Positions 9,259 to 18,727 of a DNA stretch of 64,000 nt are shown here, in pieces. Position 1 is the first letter of the stretch. Each line of letters begins with the position of its first letter. A program made the translations under genes and the position numbers. The stretch is taken from assembly GCA_943787185.1 (NCBI GenBank), contig CALSLL010000001.1:124001-188000 (forward strand). The letters are read 5' to 3'. The notes below the pieces were generated by a model. The model saw nothing but the letters and a program-made list of their open reading frames with translations. It was not told the DNA's origin and searched no databases. The stretch is from UBA10349 sp003485905. GTDB lineage: Bacteria > Pseudomonadota > Gammaproteobacteria > Arenicellales > Arenicellaceae.

Positions 9259-10725
9259 ATGAGTAATGACAGCAATACATCCGGTAAAAATAGTTCAACT
9301 GACAACGGGAATATGCATGCCGACGTCGTTGTATTAGGCGCCGGCCCAGGTGGCTATAGTGCCGCTTTTCGAGCAGCCGATCTCGGCTTAAACGTAATAT
9401 TGGTTGAACGGGATTCCAGACTAGGCGGGGTATGTCTTAATGTAGGTTGTATACCTTCTAAAACGTTATTGCACGCTGCCGCGGTAATTTCTGAAGCTCG
9501 CCATATGGAGAAGAACGGTATTAGCTTTGGCAAACCACAAATCGATATCGACAAACTGCGAGACTTTAAAGATTCAGTTATAGGTAAATTAACCGGCGGA
9601 TTAACCGGTTTAGCAAAGCAAAGAAAAGTTACGGTAGTACATGGGGAAGGTAGCTTTACTTCTCCAACTTCACTCGCGGTTATGGGTGATAAAGGCCAGA
9701 AAAATATCAACTTTGACAAATGTATTATTGCTGCGGGCTCTAGGGTCACAATATTCCCCACCTTTGAAAGTGATGACGAGCGTGTCATTGATTCAACTGG
9801 CGCCCTTGAATTGAGAGAGATCCCTAAAACGATGTTGATCGTCGGCGGTGGAATAATCGGGCTGGAAATGGCCACAGTTTATGCCGAGTTAGGCACAGAA
9901 GTAACGATCTGTGAATTAACGGATCAAATAATACCTGGTGCAGACAAAGACATAATCAGGCCACTGGAAAAACATTTACGCGGAATATGTAAAGATATAC
10001 ACCTTGGCACTTTAGTCAGTGAAATAAAAAGCCTTAAAGGTGGGATTAAAGTTAGTTTTGGTGGCGATAAAGCACCAGAACCTGCCACTTACGACTATGT
10101 ATTAGTCGCTACCGGTCGGCGTCCAAATGGCGACCTCCTAAGCGCAGATAAAGCTGGCGTAAATGTAGACGAACGCGGCTTTATCTCGGTCAATGACCAG
10201 ATGCAAACCAATGTCCCACATATTTTTGCGATAGGCGATTTGGCTGGACAACCAATGCTCGCACATAAAGCAGTCCACGAAGGACATGTGGCAGCGGAAG
10301 TTTGCGCAGGCGAGAAAAGTGCATTCCTCGCCAAAGTTATACCTTCAGTAGCATACACAGACCCCGAGGTTGCGTGGATAGGTGAAACCGAAGTCAGCGC
10401 CAAGGAAAATGGGGTTAAGTACGAGAAAGCAAGCTTCCCTTGGGCAGCGAGTGGGCGTGCATTAAGTATAGATCGGCCCGAAGGTATGACTAAACTATTG
10501 TTTGACCCGGAAACTGACAGAATTATCGGAGCAGGTATTGTTGGACCAGGCGCGGGCGACTTGATCTCAGAAATCGCACTAGCAATAGAAATGGGAGCTG
10601 ATGCAGAAGACATCGCTTTGACCATTCACCCACACCCTACGCTTTCCGAAAGCGTCGGCATGGCAGCTGAAATGTTTGAAGGAACGCTTACGGATTTATA
10701 CGCACCCAAAAAAAAGAAAAAATAA
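9259..10725 (+). CDS. lpd: Lpd, dihydrolipoyl dehydrogenase (E3)
   Basis: FAD flavoprotein that reoxidises dihydrolipoyl groups of E2 with NAD+. 488 residues. The FAD motif GAGPGGYSAAFRAADLG lies at about 29-45, the redox-active pair is C59/C64 (GGVCLNVGCIPSK), the NAD-binding glycine motif is GGGIIGLEMA, and the C-terminal catalytic HPHPTLSE is intact. The first 20 residues are a Ser/Asn/Thr-rich extension and the protein ends in a short run of lysines, neither needed for catalysis. Third gene of the PDH operon; it probably also serves other 2-oxoacid dehydrogenases and glycine cleavage if no second lpd exists elsewhere. Confidence 0.96.
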   Translation: MSNDSNTSGKNSSTDNGNMHADVVVLGAGPGGYSAAFRAADLGLNVILVERDSRLGGVCLNVGCIPSKTLLHAAAVISEARHMEKNGISFGKPQIDIDKLRDFKDSVIGKLTGGLTGLAKQRKVTVVHGEGSFTSPTSLAVMGDKGQKNINFDKCIIAAGSRVTIFPTFESDDERVIDSTGALELREIPKTMLIVGGGIIGLEMATVYAELGTEVTICELTDQIIPGADKDIIRPLEKHLRGICKDIHLGTLVSEIKSLKGGIKVSFGGDKAPEPATYDYVLVATGRRPNGDLLSADKAGVNVDERGFISVNDQMQTNVPHIFAIGDLAGQPMLAHKAVHEGHVAAEVCAGEKSAFLAKVIPSVAYTDPEVAWIGETEVSAKENGVKYEKASFPWAASGRALSIDRPEGMTKLLFDPETDRIIGAGIVGPGAGDLISEIALAIEMGADAEDIALTIHPHPTLSESVGMAAEMFEGTLTDLYAPKKKKK

Positions 10726-10756
10726 TCTAGCCCCAGCACTAAAGTAAGAGCATATT

Positions 10757-10786
10757 GCGACGTTTATAGTGATATATAAGCGTCGC
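10757..10786. terminator. Hairpin between convergent lpd and antiporter gene
   Basis: GCGACG at 10757-10762 pairs with CGTCGC at 10781-10786 and the stem continues inward through TTTATA/TATAAG with one G-T pair, giving about 12 pairs and a 6-base loop. It lies between convergent genes. A run of T follows only about 10 bases later on the plus strand, so it may be a weak bidirectional terminator. Confidence 0.45.
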
Positions 10787-10835
10787 TTCCCAACATTGTT
10801 TTTTAACCAACCAGAATACCTGCATAGCTCTCGGT

Positions 10836-12260
10836 TTAAGAAAAATCATTAGAAGGTGCTCTTTGTACTCTAAAAAGCCCAATACCGAGCCAAGCAAAAA
10901 GTATACCCATCAACGGGTTTATCCAGTTCAAGAATGCCCACAGCGCATAATCAAGCGTAGGCACTCCTAACGTGGCCGCATAAAAAACACCTGTTGTAGT
11001 CCACGGTACTAGCGCTGTCATAAGTGTACTGCCCTCTTCGACCGAGCGCGATAAAACACAACGATCTACTTCCATTTCATTAAATTTGTGCTTGAATAAT
11101 TGTCCATTAATGATGATTGAAATATATGACTCCGCTAGGGCAATATTGCTCATGAACGAAGAGATTATCGCACTGGTCACCAAACTTGCTCGTCGTTGTA
11201 TATGTGCTAAAAGCGAGTTAACTAATACTTTCAAAAAACCAGCTTGTTCCAAAAGGCTGCCTAAAGGAACCGCAATCATAGTTAATGTAAACGTCCATGC
11301 CATATTCGAGATACCGCCGCGACTAAGCATACTATCCAGGGTGTCATTCCCAGTCTGAACATCTACCCCATCATATATGCTGCCAATAACTTGATGAATA
11401 CTTGCCCCTTGAAACAGTAGGGCGAATAGCAGAGCAATCAACGACGCGATTAACATTGCAGCTTCAGCTGGAACCCGCCGAACGGCTAAAACCAGCAGCA
11501 CTAACATCGGAATCAGCATAAAAACACTTAATTGAGATTCAACCTCCATGAGTTGCATTAGCGCCTGAATCTCGCTAGCAGGTAGTGCTTGATCACGATA
11601 ACCCCACCCAATCCAGCTAAACATTAATAATACGATTAGGTAAGTTGGTACAGTGGTCACGAACATACTCTTAATATGAGCGTACAAATCGGTTTCAGCA
11701 GCCACCGCAGCTAAGTTCGTGGTGTCCGATATTGGTGACATTTTGTCGCCAAATGATGCACCGGACACGACCATTCCTGCGACGAGAGGCAATGGCATCC
11801 CCATGGCCCCTCCAACACCAATCAACACTATCCCGGCCGTTCCAACAGTACCCCATGAAGTACCCGTTGCTAGCGACATCAAGCTACATAGAATTAATCC
11901 CACAGGAAGAAAGTTGAGCGGGTCGAGAAACTTGAGCCCATAGTAAATTAAGGTAGCAACTGTACCGCTTAGAATAAATGAGGCGATTACCACACCGATT
12001 AAAAGGAATATATATAGTGCAGGCATCGCTCTAGCCATTCCATTCATTATCGCAGCCCGTATATCAACATAGCTATTACCCAGCCATAGGCTATTGCAAA
12101 CAACCCATACAAGAGCAATCACCAGCACCCCATGAAGCCCATCCTGCAATTGCAAAACAAACAAGGCATATGCAATCCAGGCCAGCATAACTATAAATGT
12201 TACCAAGGCATGCTTTACGCTCGGTCCAGTTGCAGTTTCAGGCATGCGTACCCCAAGCAA
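10836..12260 (-). CDS. nhaC: NhaC-family Na+/H+ antiporter
   Basis: Polytopic inner-membrane protein of 474 residues with about 11-12 hydrophobic segments. The block GASFGDKMSPISDTTNLAA around residues 180-200 is the characteristic NhaC motif, with charged and polar residues inside membrane segments as expected for ion exchange; SLATGTSWGTVGTAGIVL is a second family block. Likely role is Na+ extrusion coupled to proton entry, which fits a marine habitat; the NhaC family also includes malate/lactate exchangers, so the substrate is not proven. The start at 12260 is one option; an internal ATG six residues in (MPETATG) is equally plausible. Convergent with lpd. Confidence 0.82.
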   Translation of the reverse strand: MLGVRMPETATGPSVKHALVTFIVMLAWIAYALFVLQLQDGLHGVLVIALVWVVCNSLWLGNSYVDIRAAIMNGMARAMPALYIFLLIGVVIASFILSGTVATLIYYGLKFLDPLNFLPVGLILCSLMSLATGTSWGTVGTAGIVLIGVGGAMGMPLPLVAGMVVSGASFGDKMSPISDTTNLAAVAAETDLYAHIKSMFVTTVPTYLIVLLMFSWIGWGYRDQALPASEIQALMQLMEVESQLSVFMLIPMLVLLVLAVRRVPAEAAMLIASLIALLFALLFQGASIHQVIGSIYDGVDVQTGNDTLDSMLSRGGISNMAWTFTLTMIAVPLGSLLEQAGFLKVLVNSLLAHIQRRASLVTSAIISSFMSNIALAESYISIIINGQLFKHKFNEMEVDRCVLSRSVEEGSTLMTALVPWTTTGVFYAATLGVPTLDYALWAFLNWINPLMGILFAWLGIGLFRVQRAPSNDFS

Positions 12261-12388
12261 CGTCCATAGACAGAGTACTATGCACTACCTGGCAACTATT
12301 GAAATTATTAACGCTCAAATCGACCTCTCACTTGTGTAACACCTATCGCCCCCCTTGGGATTGCTAGCTGCACACTAGCACCAGCACG

Positions 12389-13219
12389 TTAAATTTCAAT
12401 CAACACACTCTCACCTAAGTTCCCCCTTATGGTTAAGTTATTCACGTCCTGTAAACTAAAAACGCGCGAACCATCGTAAGAAACTATCGTATCACCAGGA
12501 AGCAAACCTGCGCTCTCTCCAGGCGAGGAGCTCATTACCGACCCGACAGTTACTGACGTAGGTAAATTTTGAGCCTCTAAATAGCGTTCATAATAATCAT
12601 CGCCAATTTCAATGCGTAACTGTTCATTTGCAGAAAGCGGTTGCGCCGTGCTGGCATCATTGGCATTCATGCTCTGCGATTCCGCACGTCGCTGATTATA
12701 GTTCTCAAATAATCTACTCAACTGAATTTCTGACTCCCTCTGAACGATCCATGTCGCCTCACTTTCGGCAAAACCGGAATCTACTAGTTGTTGCTGCTTA
12801 TAGTCCGGCTTTAATCGCTCGGCTCGTTGATCTTGGCGTCGAGCACGAACCTGTTGAACGTCGGACGATGCGGATGCTTCAGGGTTATCGACCACGACCT
12901 TAGCACTAACATCTTGTGACTGATTCAACTCCGTTGCCGAGCCACCTTGCGCTAGGGACAACTCCTCACTCGCCAGAATGATATTCTCGCTATTCAATTC
13001 AAATGCAATTTCTGACTCAAGGATTTCTTGCAGATCAAGCCTGGCCTCGACCTCCTCTTCCAACGACAATTCTAATGCCTCAATGCGGTCTAATAACGCT
13101 AATTGATTCTGAGTGACGGTTAGTTTGGGTGGAAAAATAAATCGTTGCATTAAAACGGTTGATAATAGGGCCACCAGTATTGCAACAAACCCCGTAATCA
13201 ATAAATTCTTTGATTCCAT
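12389..13219 (-). CDS. Membrane-anchored PDZ-domain protein, function unknown
   Basis: 276 residues. An N-terminal hydrophobic segment at about 5-27 (LLITGFVAILVALLSTVLMQ) anchors or exports the protein. Residues 35-80 are rich in Glu/Leu and probably coiled coil (LDRIEALELSLEEEVEARLD). A variable Gln/Arg/Ser-rich middle follows. The C-terminal 55 residues look like one PDZ domain (SSPGESAGLLPGDTIVSYDG, then NLTIRGNLGESVLIEI). No protease domain is present, so it is not DegS or DegP; it may be an adaptor or a relative of type II secretion GspC-like PDZ proteins. No linked genes reveal its partner. Confidence 0.7.
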   Translation of the reverse strand: MESKNLLITGFVAILVALLSTVLMQRFIFPPKLTVTQNQLALLDRIEALELSLEEEVEARLDLQEILESEIAFELNSENIILASEELSLAQGGSATELNQSQDVSAKVVVDNPEASASSDVQQVRARRQDQRAERLKPDYKQQQLVDSGFAESEATWIVQRESEIQLSRLFENYNQRRAESQSMNANDASTAQPLSANEQLRIEIGDDYYERYLEAQNLPTSVTVGSVMSSSPGESAGLLPGDTIVSYDGSRVFSLQDVNNLTIRGNLGESVLIEI

Positions 13220-13329
13220 TTACCCAGCCTATTTCATAATTGAAGAAGTAATCTTAGTAGTTCCTAAGCTATAAAGCATCATTGCGGATCACTTGACAAT
13301 ACTTACAGTGCGAGCCTAGTCTGGCAAGT

Positions 13330-13899
13330 ATGCCTGATTGGAGTAACAAGATATCTATCCAAAGGAACTTCGCATTTAGTTGCGTTGTAATCCTTATCTG
13401 TAGTTGCGCGACTCAAAATGCCGTTGATCAAGACCAAGAGCCAAGCTTTGAAATAATCAATTTCGGCTTATACCGGCCGATCGAAATTAACGGCCTCGAT
13501 AATATTAAAAACACTTCGAGTGCCGACACTGTTAACGGGGAGCTCTATACCTTAGAACAACGGACTGATGAAATCCCTATCATTCCATACACGCGATTTG
13601 GCTTCGAATGGTGCGCTGAAAACTATCCTAAAGGCATTCACCGACTATATTTAATTCTTGAGCACCCTACAAAAAATAATTCCGTTAAATCCAGATATGG
13701 AACTAAACGCATATACCGCCGTTCAAAGGTTAGCGATCAAAAAACCATAATGTGCAGCACGGAAACCTGGGAAATGAACGAAACCAACCTACTCATTGGC
13801 GAAATTTGGACTTTAGGCGTTTGGGACGAGAACCAGCCGCTAATAACTCGAGACTTCCGTTTTATTACAGAAGCCGACTACTTTAAACCGTTAGAATAG
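13330..13899 (+). CDS. Putative lipoprotein, function unknown
   Basis: 189 residues. The N terminus has positive charges, a hydrophobic core (FAFSCVVILIC) and a possible lipobox ending ICSC near residue 26, so the mature protein would be a lipidated envelope protein. The rest is hydrophilic with several Tyr/Trp/Phe residues and two cysteines (WCAENYPKG and IMCSTETW) that could form a disulfide. I recognise no domain. It stands alone: divergent from the PDZ gene (110 bp between starts) and convergent with eno. The open frame has ordinary codon use for the window. Confidence 0.55.
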   Translation: MPDWSNKISIQRNFAFSCVVILICSCATQNAVDQDQEPSFEIINFGLYRPIEINGLDNIKNTSSADTVNGELYTLEQRTDEIPIIPYTRFGFEWCAENYPKGIHRLYLILEHPTKNNSVKSRYGTKRIYRRSKVSDQKTIMCSTETWEMNETNLLIGEIWTLGVWDENQPLITRDFRFITEADYFKPLE

Positions 13900-13994
13900 C
13901 GCGATGTGTGCTGGCGCCGCCATAACAGTAAAGAGAAAAATAGATGCCTACCAGCACGGATTGGCAATGTTAAGCGCAAAGCGGCTTTAATTAA

Positions 13995-15278
13995 CTAGTT
14001 GGGTAATGCAGAAAAACCTGGATATTTCGCTTCCAATCCCAACTCTTCTTCAATTCGCAATAGCTGATTGTATTTGGCAACCCGGTCTGAACGACATAAG
14101 GAACCAGTTTTTATTTGCCCTGCCGCTGTAGCCACTGCAAGATCGGCAATCGTTGTATCTTCTGTCTCGCCGGAGCGATGAGAAATAGTCGCATGATAGC
14201 CAGCGTCCTGCGCCATTTTAATTGCATCCAGCGTCTCACTAAGAGAACCAATTTGATTAAATTTGATCAGTATTGAATTTGCTATTCCAAGATCAATTCC
14301 TTTTTGCAGAATTTTGGTATTAGTCACAAACAAGTCATCCCCTGTTAGCTGAACTCGACTTGCGACACGCTTTGTTAAATCGGCCCAACCATCCCAATCA
14401 TCTTCGGCCATTCCATCTTCAATTGTCCGAATGGGGTATTTGTTTACCCAATTTTCAATATACTCTGCAAAATCACCGGAATTTAAACTTAAACCCTCAG
14501 CATCAAGACGATAATAACCGTCTTCATAAAACTCAGTACTAGCCACATCTAAGCCAAGTACGATCTCTTTACCGGCCTGATATCCCGCCATATCAATAGC
14601 TTCCATCAATATCGCACATGCAGCTTCATTTGAAGCTAAATTTGGAGCAAAGCCACCTTCATCACCGACCGAGGTATTCAGCCCCTGTTCTTGAAGCACC
14701 TTCTTCAATACATGAAATATTTCCGTACCGGCACGTAATGCCTCAGAGAAGGAACTAAGCCCTGCAGGCAAGATCATAAACTCTTGGAAATCTATAGAAT
14801 TGTCGGCGTGCTCACCGCCGTTAATAATATTCATTTGCGGAACAGGCAACGTAAGCAAATCATTACCAAACAAATTTGCATAATGTCTGTACAGCGGTAG
14901 CCCCGCAGATGCCGCAGCGGCTTTAGACGACGCAAGAGATACGGCTAATATCGCATTAGCGCCTAATTTACTTTTATTCTCAGTCCCATCAAGGTCCAAC
15001 ATAGTATTGTCTACATTTTTCTGATCTAACGCGTCCAGGTCTTGTAGAGCACTAGCTATAGGCCCGCAGGCATTTTCCACAGCTTTCCTAACGCCTTTAC
15101 CGTTATAGCGAGCATCGCCATCCCGCAATTCCAAAGCCTCAAGAGAACCGGTAGATGCCCCCGAGGGTGCGACTGCTCGTCCAAACGAGCCATCTCTCAA
15201 CAAAACATCAGCTTCTATTGTTGGATTCCCACGAGAATCCAAAACTTCGCGTGCGATAACAGATTTAATCTTAGACAT
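13995..15278 (-). CDS. eno: Eno, enolase
   Basis: Glycolytic enzyme converting 2-phosphoglycerate to phosphoenolpyruvate; in many gammaproteobacteria it is also part of the RNA degradosome. 427 residues, usual length. Family blocks include AREVLDSRGNPTIEADV at the N terminus, GGEHADNSIDFQEFMILP, GDEGGFAPNL, the catalytic-lysine region ILIKFNQIGSLSET and the terminal HRSGETEDTTIADLAVA. It is the last gene of a pyrG-kdsA-eno series on the minus strand, with 200 bp to kdsA, enough for its own promoter. Confidence 0.97.
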   Translation of the reverse strand: MSKIKSVIAREVLDSRGNPTIEADVLLRDGSFGRAVAPSGASTGSLEALELRDGDARYNGKGVRKAVENACGPIASALQDLDALDQKNVDNTMLDLDGTENKSKLGANAILAVSLASSKAAAASAGLPLYRHYANLFGNDLLTLPVPQMNIINGGEHADNSIDFQEFMILPAGLSSFSEALRAGTEIFHVLKKVLQEQGLNTSVGDEGGFAPNLASNEAACAILMEAIDMAGYQAGKEIVLGLDVASTEFYEDGYYRLDAEGLSLNSGDFAEYIENWVNKYPIRTIEDGMAEDDWDGWADLTKRVASRVQLTGDDLFVTNTKILQKGIDLGIANSILIKFNQIGSLSETLDAIKMAQDAGYHATISHRSGETEDTTIADLAVATAAGQIKTGSLCRSDRVAKYNQLLRIEEELGLEAKYPGFSALPN

Positions 15279-15478
15279 ATCGTGAACCTTTAAAATCGTC
15301 GTAAGCTATAGACTGACTTAAAACGTGTATTTAATAATTGGGATTGTATGAATTCGGGTGTTGCGTAAGCGGTAGACTGAAAAATTAAATCTCTTTCGAC
15401 TTCATTAAGATAACCGACAATACTAGTCTGCTTAGTAAACGACAATGACAATTTCGGAAGCTGTTAGCTAAGAAATTC

Positions 15479-16294
15479 TCAATTCGATTTGGCGCAGAAA
15501 TCTATACTTTTTAACGTTGAGAGTAAACCACCTAATTGATCTAACGGCCACGCATTTGGACCATCGCTTTTAGCTTGTTCAGGGTTTGGGTGAGTCTCCA
15601 TGAATATCCCTGCAACCCCGACAGCGACAGCAGCACGGGCAAGCACCGGTACAAACTCACGCTGCCCGCCTGAACTACTACCTTTTCCACCAGGAAGCTG
15701 AACCGAGTGGGTCGCGTCAAAAACTACTGGGCAATTCGTGTCCCGCATAATGGCGAGTGAACGCATATCAACCACCAAATTGTTATATCCAAAACTGACC
15801 CCACGTTCACATACCGAAACCCTACCCTCACCACCAGCCTCTATCGCTTTATCCACAACTTGGCTCATCTCAGGAGGAGAAAGGAATTGTCCCTTTTTTA
15901 TGTTCACGGGTTTCCCACATGCACCAACGGCCTGAATTAAATCAGTTTGTCTACACAAGAAAGCTGGCGTTTGTAACATATCAACTACTGCCGCCACTTG
16001 TTCAACCTGCTCCGGCGTATGCACATCTGTAAGCACTGGCATACCTGTTCGATCCCTTACCTCAGCAAGAATATCCAAACCTTCTACAATACCCGGTCCG
16101 CGAAATGACGTGCGCGACGTCCGGTTGGCTTTATCAAAAGAAGATTTATAAATGACTGGAATATCCAGCTCACCACAAATATCCGAAATTCGGGCAGCCG
16201 TTTCTAATGCAAACTCACGAGACTCGATCACACATGGTCCCGCAATAAGAAAGAACGGCTGTGTATTGTCAGCTTCAAAATTAGCAATTTTCAT
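15479..16294 (-). CDS. kdsA: KdsA, 3-deoxy-D-manno-octulosonate 8-phosphate synthase
   Basis: Condenses phosphoenolpyruvate with arabinose 5-phosphate to form KDO-8-phosphate for lipopolysaccharide inner core, so the organism has a Gram-negative outer membrane with LPS. 271 residues, near the E. coli length of 284. Family motifs: FLIAGPCVIES at the N terminus, KSSFDKANRTS, TDVHTPEQ, KGQFLSPPEM, CERGVSFGYNNLVVDMRS, FDATHSVQLPGG. It sits between pyrG and eno, the common gammaproteobacterial order, 40 bp after pyrG. Confidence 0.97.
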   Translation of the reverse strand: MKIANFEADNTQPFFLIAGPCVIESREFALETAARISDICGELDIPVIYKSSFDKANRTSRTSFRGPGIVEGLDILAEVRDRTGMPVLTDVHTPEQVEQVAAVVDMLQTPAFLCRQTDLIQAVGACGKPVNIKKGQFLSPPEMSQVVDKAIEAGGEGRVSVCERGVSFGYNNLVVDMRSLAIMRDTNCPVVFDATHSVQLPGGKGSSSGGQREFVPVLARAAVAVGVAGIFMETHPNPEQAKSDGPNAWPLDQLGGLLSTLKSIDFCAKSN

Positions 16295-16334
16295 GTTTTA
16301 TTCCGGTCTCCTTCAGCGCGGCCTAAACGTATCT

Positions 16335-17972
16335 TTATGCCACTTCCGTTTTAAGTTCTGCCTGCGAACGGGCGGCTTCTATATAGCTAGTAAAAAGTGG
16401 ATGTCCATCTCGGGGAGAAGACGTGAACTCGGGATGAAACTGGCATGCCACAAACCAAGGATGATCCTTTAACTCCACCATTTCAACCAAGTCATCTTGT
16501 GATACACCACTAATCATTAGGCCTGATTCAACAAGTTGATCACGCAAAGTATTATTAAATTCATAGCGATGTCGATGCCGCTCAAGAATCTCGTCAGAGC
16601 CATAAATCTCTCGGGCCAGCGAACCTTTTGCCAAATTACAGGTCTGACCACCTAGGCGCATGGTGCCGCCCAGGTCTGAATCAGCATCTCGCTGCTCAAG
16701 CTGACCATCGATATCTGTCCACTCAGTAATCAGACCAATTACTGGGAATGGTGTATCTAGCTTAAATTCAGTGCTATGCGCCTTATCCATACCCGCCACA
16801 TGTCGAGCAAACTCGATCACCGCAACCTGCATACCTAAGCAAATACCTAGATAAGGGATATTTCGAGTACGCGCATATTCGACCGCCAATATCTTGCCTT
16901 CAATGCCTCGCTCACCAAAACCACCAGGTACCAATATAGCTGCGGCGCCATCGAGCGCATCGGTACCATCCACCTCCAAAGATTCTGAGTCTATATATAA
17001 GATATTTATCTTGGTTAAGGTTTTTGCCCCGGCATGAAATAATGCTTCAGTTAAAGATTTATAGGATTCGGTTAAACCAACATATTTACCAACCAAGGCA
17101 ATGGTTACTTCACCGGTTGGATTGGCCCGATTATGAACCACTTGCTTCCATTCTGTTAAGTCTGCCGGCGGAACATCTAAACCCAATTTACGGACTACTA
17201 GGTCGTCCAAACCTTGTTCATGATACAAAGCCGGGATTTCATAAATATCGCCAACATCAACACCCGAAATCACTGCCTCTTCTTCAACATTTGTAAATAA
17301 TGCAATTTTACTCCGCTCGGTATCACCTAGCGGTTCAGCGACTCGGCAGAGCAGTACATCTGGTTGAATACCAATACCTCGCAGCTCCTTTACAGAATGC
17401 TGCGTAGGCTTTGTTTTTATTTCATTCGATACCGCAATATAGGGTACTAAGGTTAAATGCATATACAAAACGTTTTCAGAGCCCATTTGAATCCGCATCT
17501 GCCGGATGGCTTCAAGAAATGGCAGAGATTCAATATCTCCAACGGTACCGCCAATTTCCACCATCGCGATGTCTGCATCACCGGCACCGTCTATCGTACA
17601 TTTCTTAATTTCGTCGGTGATATGTGGAATAACTTGTACCGTCCCGCCGAGATAGTCCCCGCGCCTCTCCTTACGAATCACTCGCTCGTAAATCTGACCC
17701 GTAGTGAAATTATGCCTTTTGGATAAACGGGTACGCACAAATCGTTCATAGTGCCCGAGATCAAGATCCGTTTCGGCCCCATCCTCGGTAACAAACACCT
17801 CTCCATGCTGAAAGGGACTCATCGTGCCCGGATCCACATTGATATATGGATCTAGCTTCATCAAGGTAACATTAAGCCCGCGCGATTCCAGTAACGCTGC
17901 TAACGACGCCGAAGCAATGCCTTTTCCTAAAGAAGAAACAACACCACCGGTTACAAATACAAATTTGGTCAT
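16335..17972 (-). CDS. pyrG: PyrG, CTP synthase
   Basis: Glutamine-dependent enzyme that aminates UTP to CTP. 545 residues, standard length. The N-terminal synthase domain starts TKFVFVTGGVVSSLGKGI with the ATP-binding loop; the C-terminal class I glutaminase domain has the nucleophile in GICLGMQ and the His-Glu pair in CQFHPEF. First gene of the pyrG-kdsA-eno series. A run of eight C residues on the coding strand lies about 80 bases before the start and might matter for CTP-responsive control (see findings). Confidence 0.97.
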   Translation of the reverse strand: MTKFVFVTGGVVSSLGKGIASASLAALLESRGLNVTLMKLDPYINVDPGTMSPFQHGEVFVTEDGAETDLDLGHYERFVRTRLSKRHNFTTGQIYERVIRKERRGDYLGGTVQVIPHITDEIKKCTIDGAGDADIAMVEIGGTVGDIESLPFLEAIRQMRIQMGSENVLYMHLTLVPYIAVSNEIKTKPTQHSVKELRGIGIQPDVLLCRVAEPLGDTERSKIALFTNVEEEAVISGVDVGDIYEIPALYHEQGLDDLVVRKLGLDVPPADLTEWKQVVHNRANPTGEVTIALVGKYVGLTESYKSLTEALFHAGAKTLTKINILYIDSESLEVDGTDALDGAAAILVPGGFGERGIEGKILAVEYARTRNIPYLGICLGMQVAVIEFARHVAGMDKAHSTEFKLDTPFPVIGLITEWTDIDGQLEQRDADSDLGGTMRLGGQTCNLAKGSLAREIYGSDEILERHRHRYEFNNTLRDQLVESGLMISGVSQDDLVEMVELKDHPWFVACQFHPEFTSSPRDGHPLFTSYIEAARSQAELKTEVA

Positions 17973-18165
17973 ATGATCATTCCGAAGTACGGATTAATTG
18001 GCTAGAGCACAAGCAAAGCCACAATTACCCCTGCACAAACGTACGCAGGATGGGGGGGGTAAAATCGGGAGATCAGCCAAAAAATTCCGTCCTCCAGACG
18101 GTGGTCAACACTAACAGAGGCAGCGCAATGCGACAAGAAAAGTTAGTGTAATTGTTGACGAAACT

Positions 18166-18543
18166 TTAAGCGACACGAGCGGTGACTTCGATCTCTAACT
18201 TCATGCGCGAGTCAAACAAGCCTGCAACTATCATCGTAGCTGCAGGGCGAACAGCACCAAAGTATTTCTCCAACACCGGCCAGCAAGGTTCAAAATCATT
18301 TCTATCTGAAAAAATATAGCGTACACGCACAACCTCACTCATAGCAGATCCAGCTTTAATCAGTGCCGAATCGATATTCTGAAAGCACTGTTCAGCTTGC
18401 TCAATCACCTGATCCGAAATAGACATAGATTGATAATCAAAACCCGTACAACCAGAAACAAACACGTAATTATCGTCTACTACAGCCCTTGAATAGCCCA
18501 TTCTTAACTCGAACTCTGAACCGCTACTAATTAATTTTTTCAT
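18166..18543 (-). CDS. Rid (YjgF/YER057c/UK114) family protein, non-archetypal
   Basis: 125 residues, one Rid domain. The family blocks FVSGCTGFD, QAEQCFQNIDSAL, RVRYIFSDRNDF and LEIEVTARVA are present. Classical RidA removes reactive enamine/imine intermediates using an arginine in the PxR segment (R105 in RidA); here the segment reads RPAATMIVAGL, so that arginine is alanine and classic imine deaminase activity is doubtful. It may belong to one of the other Rid subfamilies of unknown or different hydrolase function. It lies upstream of pyrG on the same strand, 193 bp away, without an obvious link. Confidence 0.75.
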   Translation of the reverse strand: MKKLISSGSEFELRMGYSRAVVDDNYVFVSGCTGFDYQSMSISDQVIEQAEQCFQNIDSALIKAGSAMSEVVRVRYIFSDRNDFEPCWPVLEKYFGAVRPAATMIVAGLFDSRMKLEIEVTARVA

Positions 18544-18727
18544 TACTTCACTTATTTTGCGTAAATTACTATCGAAAAAGAACTAGTGCTAAATTAACGC
18601 AGAAATGCCAATACCAAATCCCGTAAAATATCCATAGCTAAGGAAGATAAGTTGGTTCGATATTCTTTAGCTTAGTCAGTCACATTAATCACTAGCTATT
18701 TTCCATGATTAACACCACGCCTATTCA

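Noticed and set aside
10700..10725. Frameshift at the A-rich 3' end of lpd
   Set aside because: The reading frame runs cleanly to a stop after five lysines and family length is normal; the tract is merely a lysine tail.
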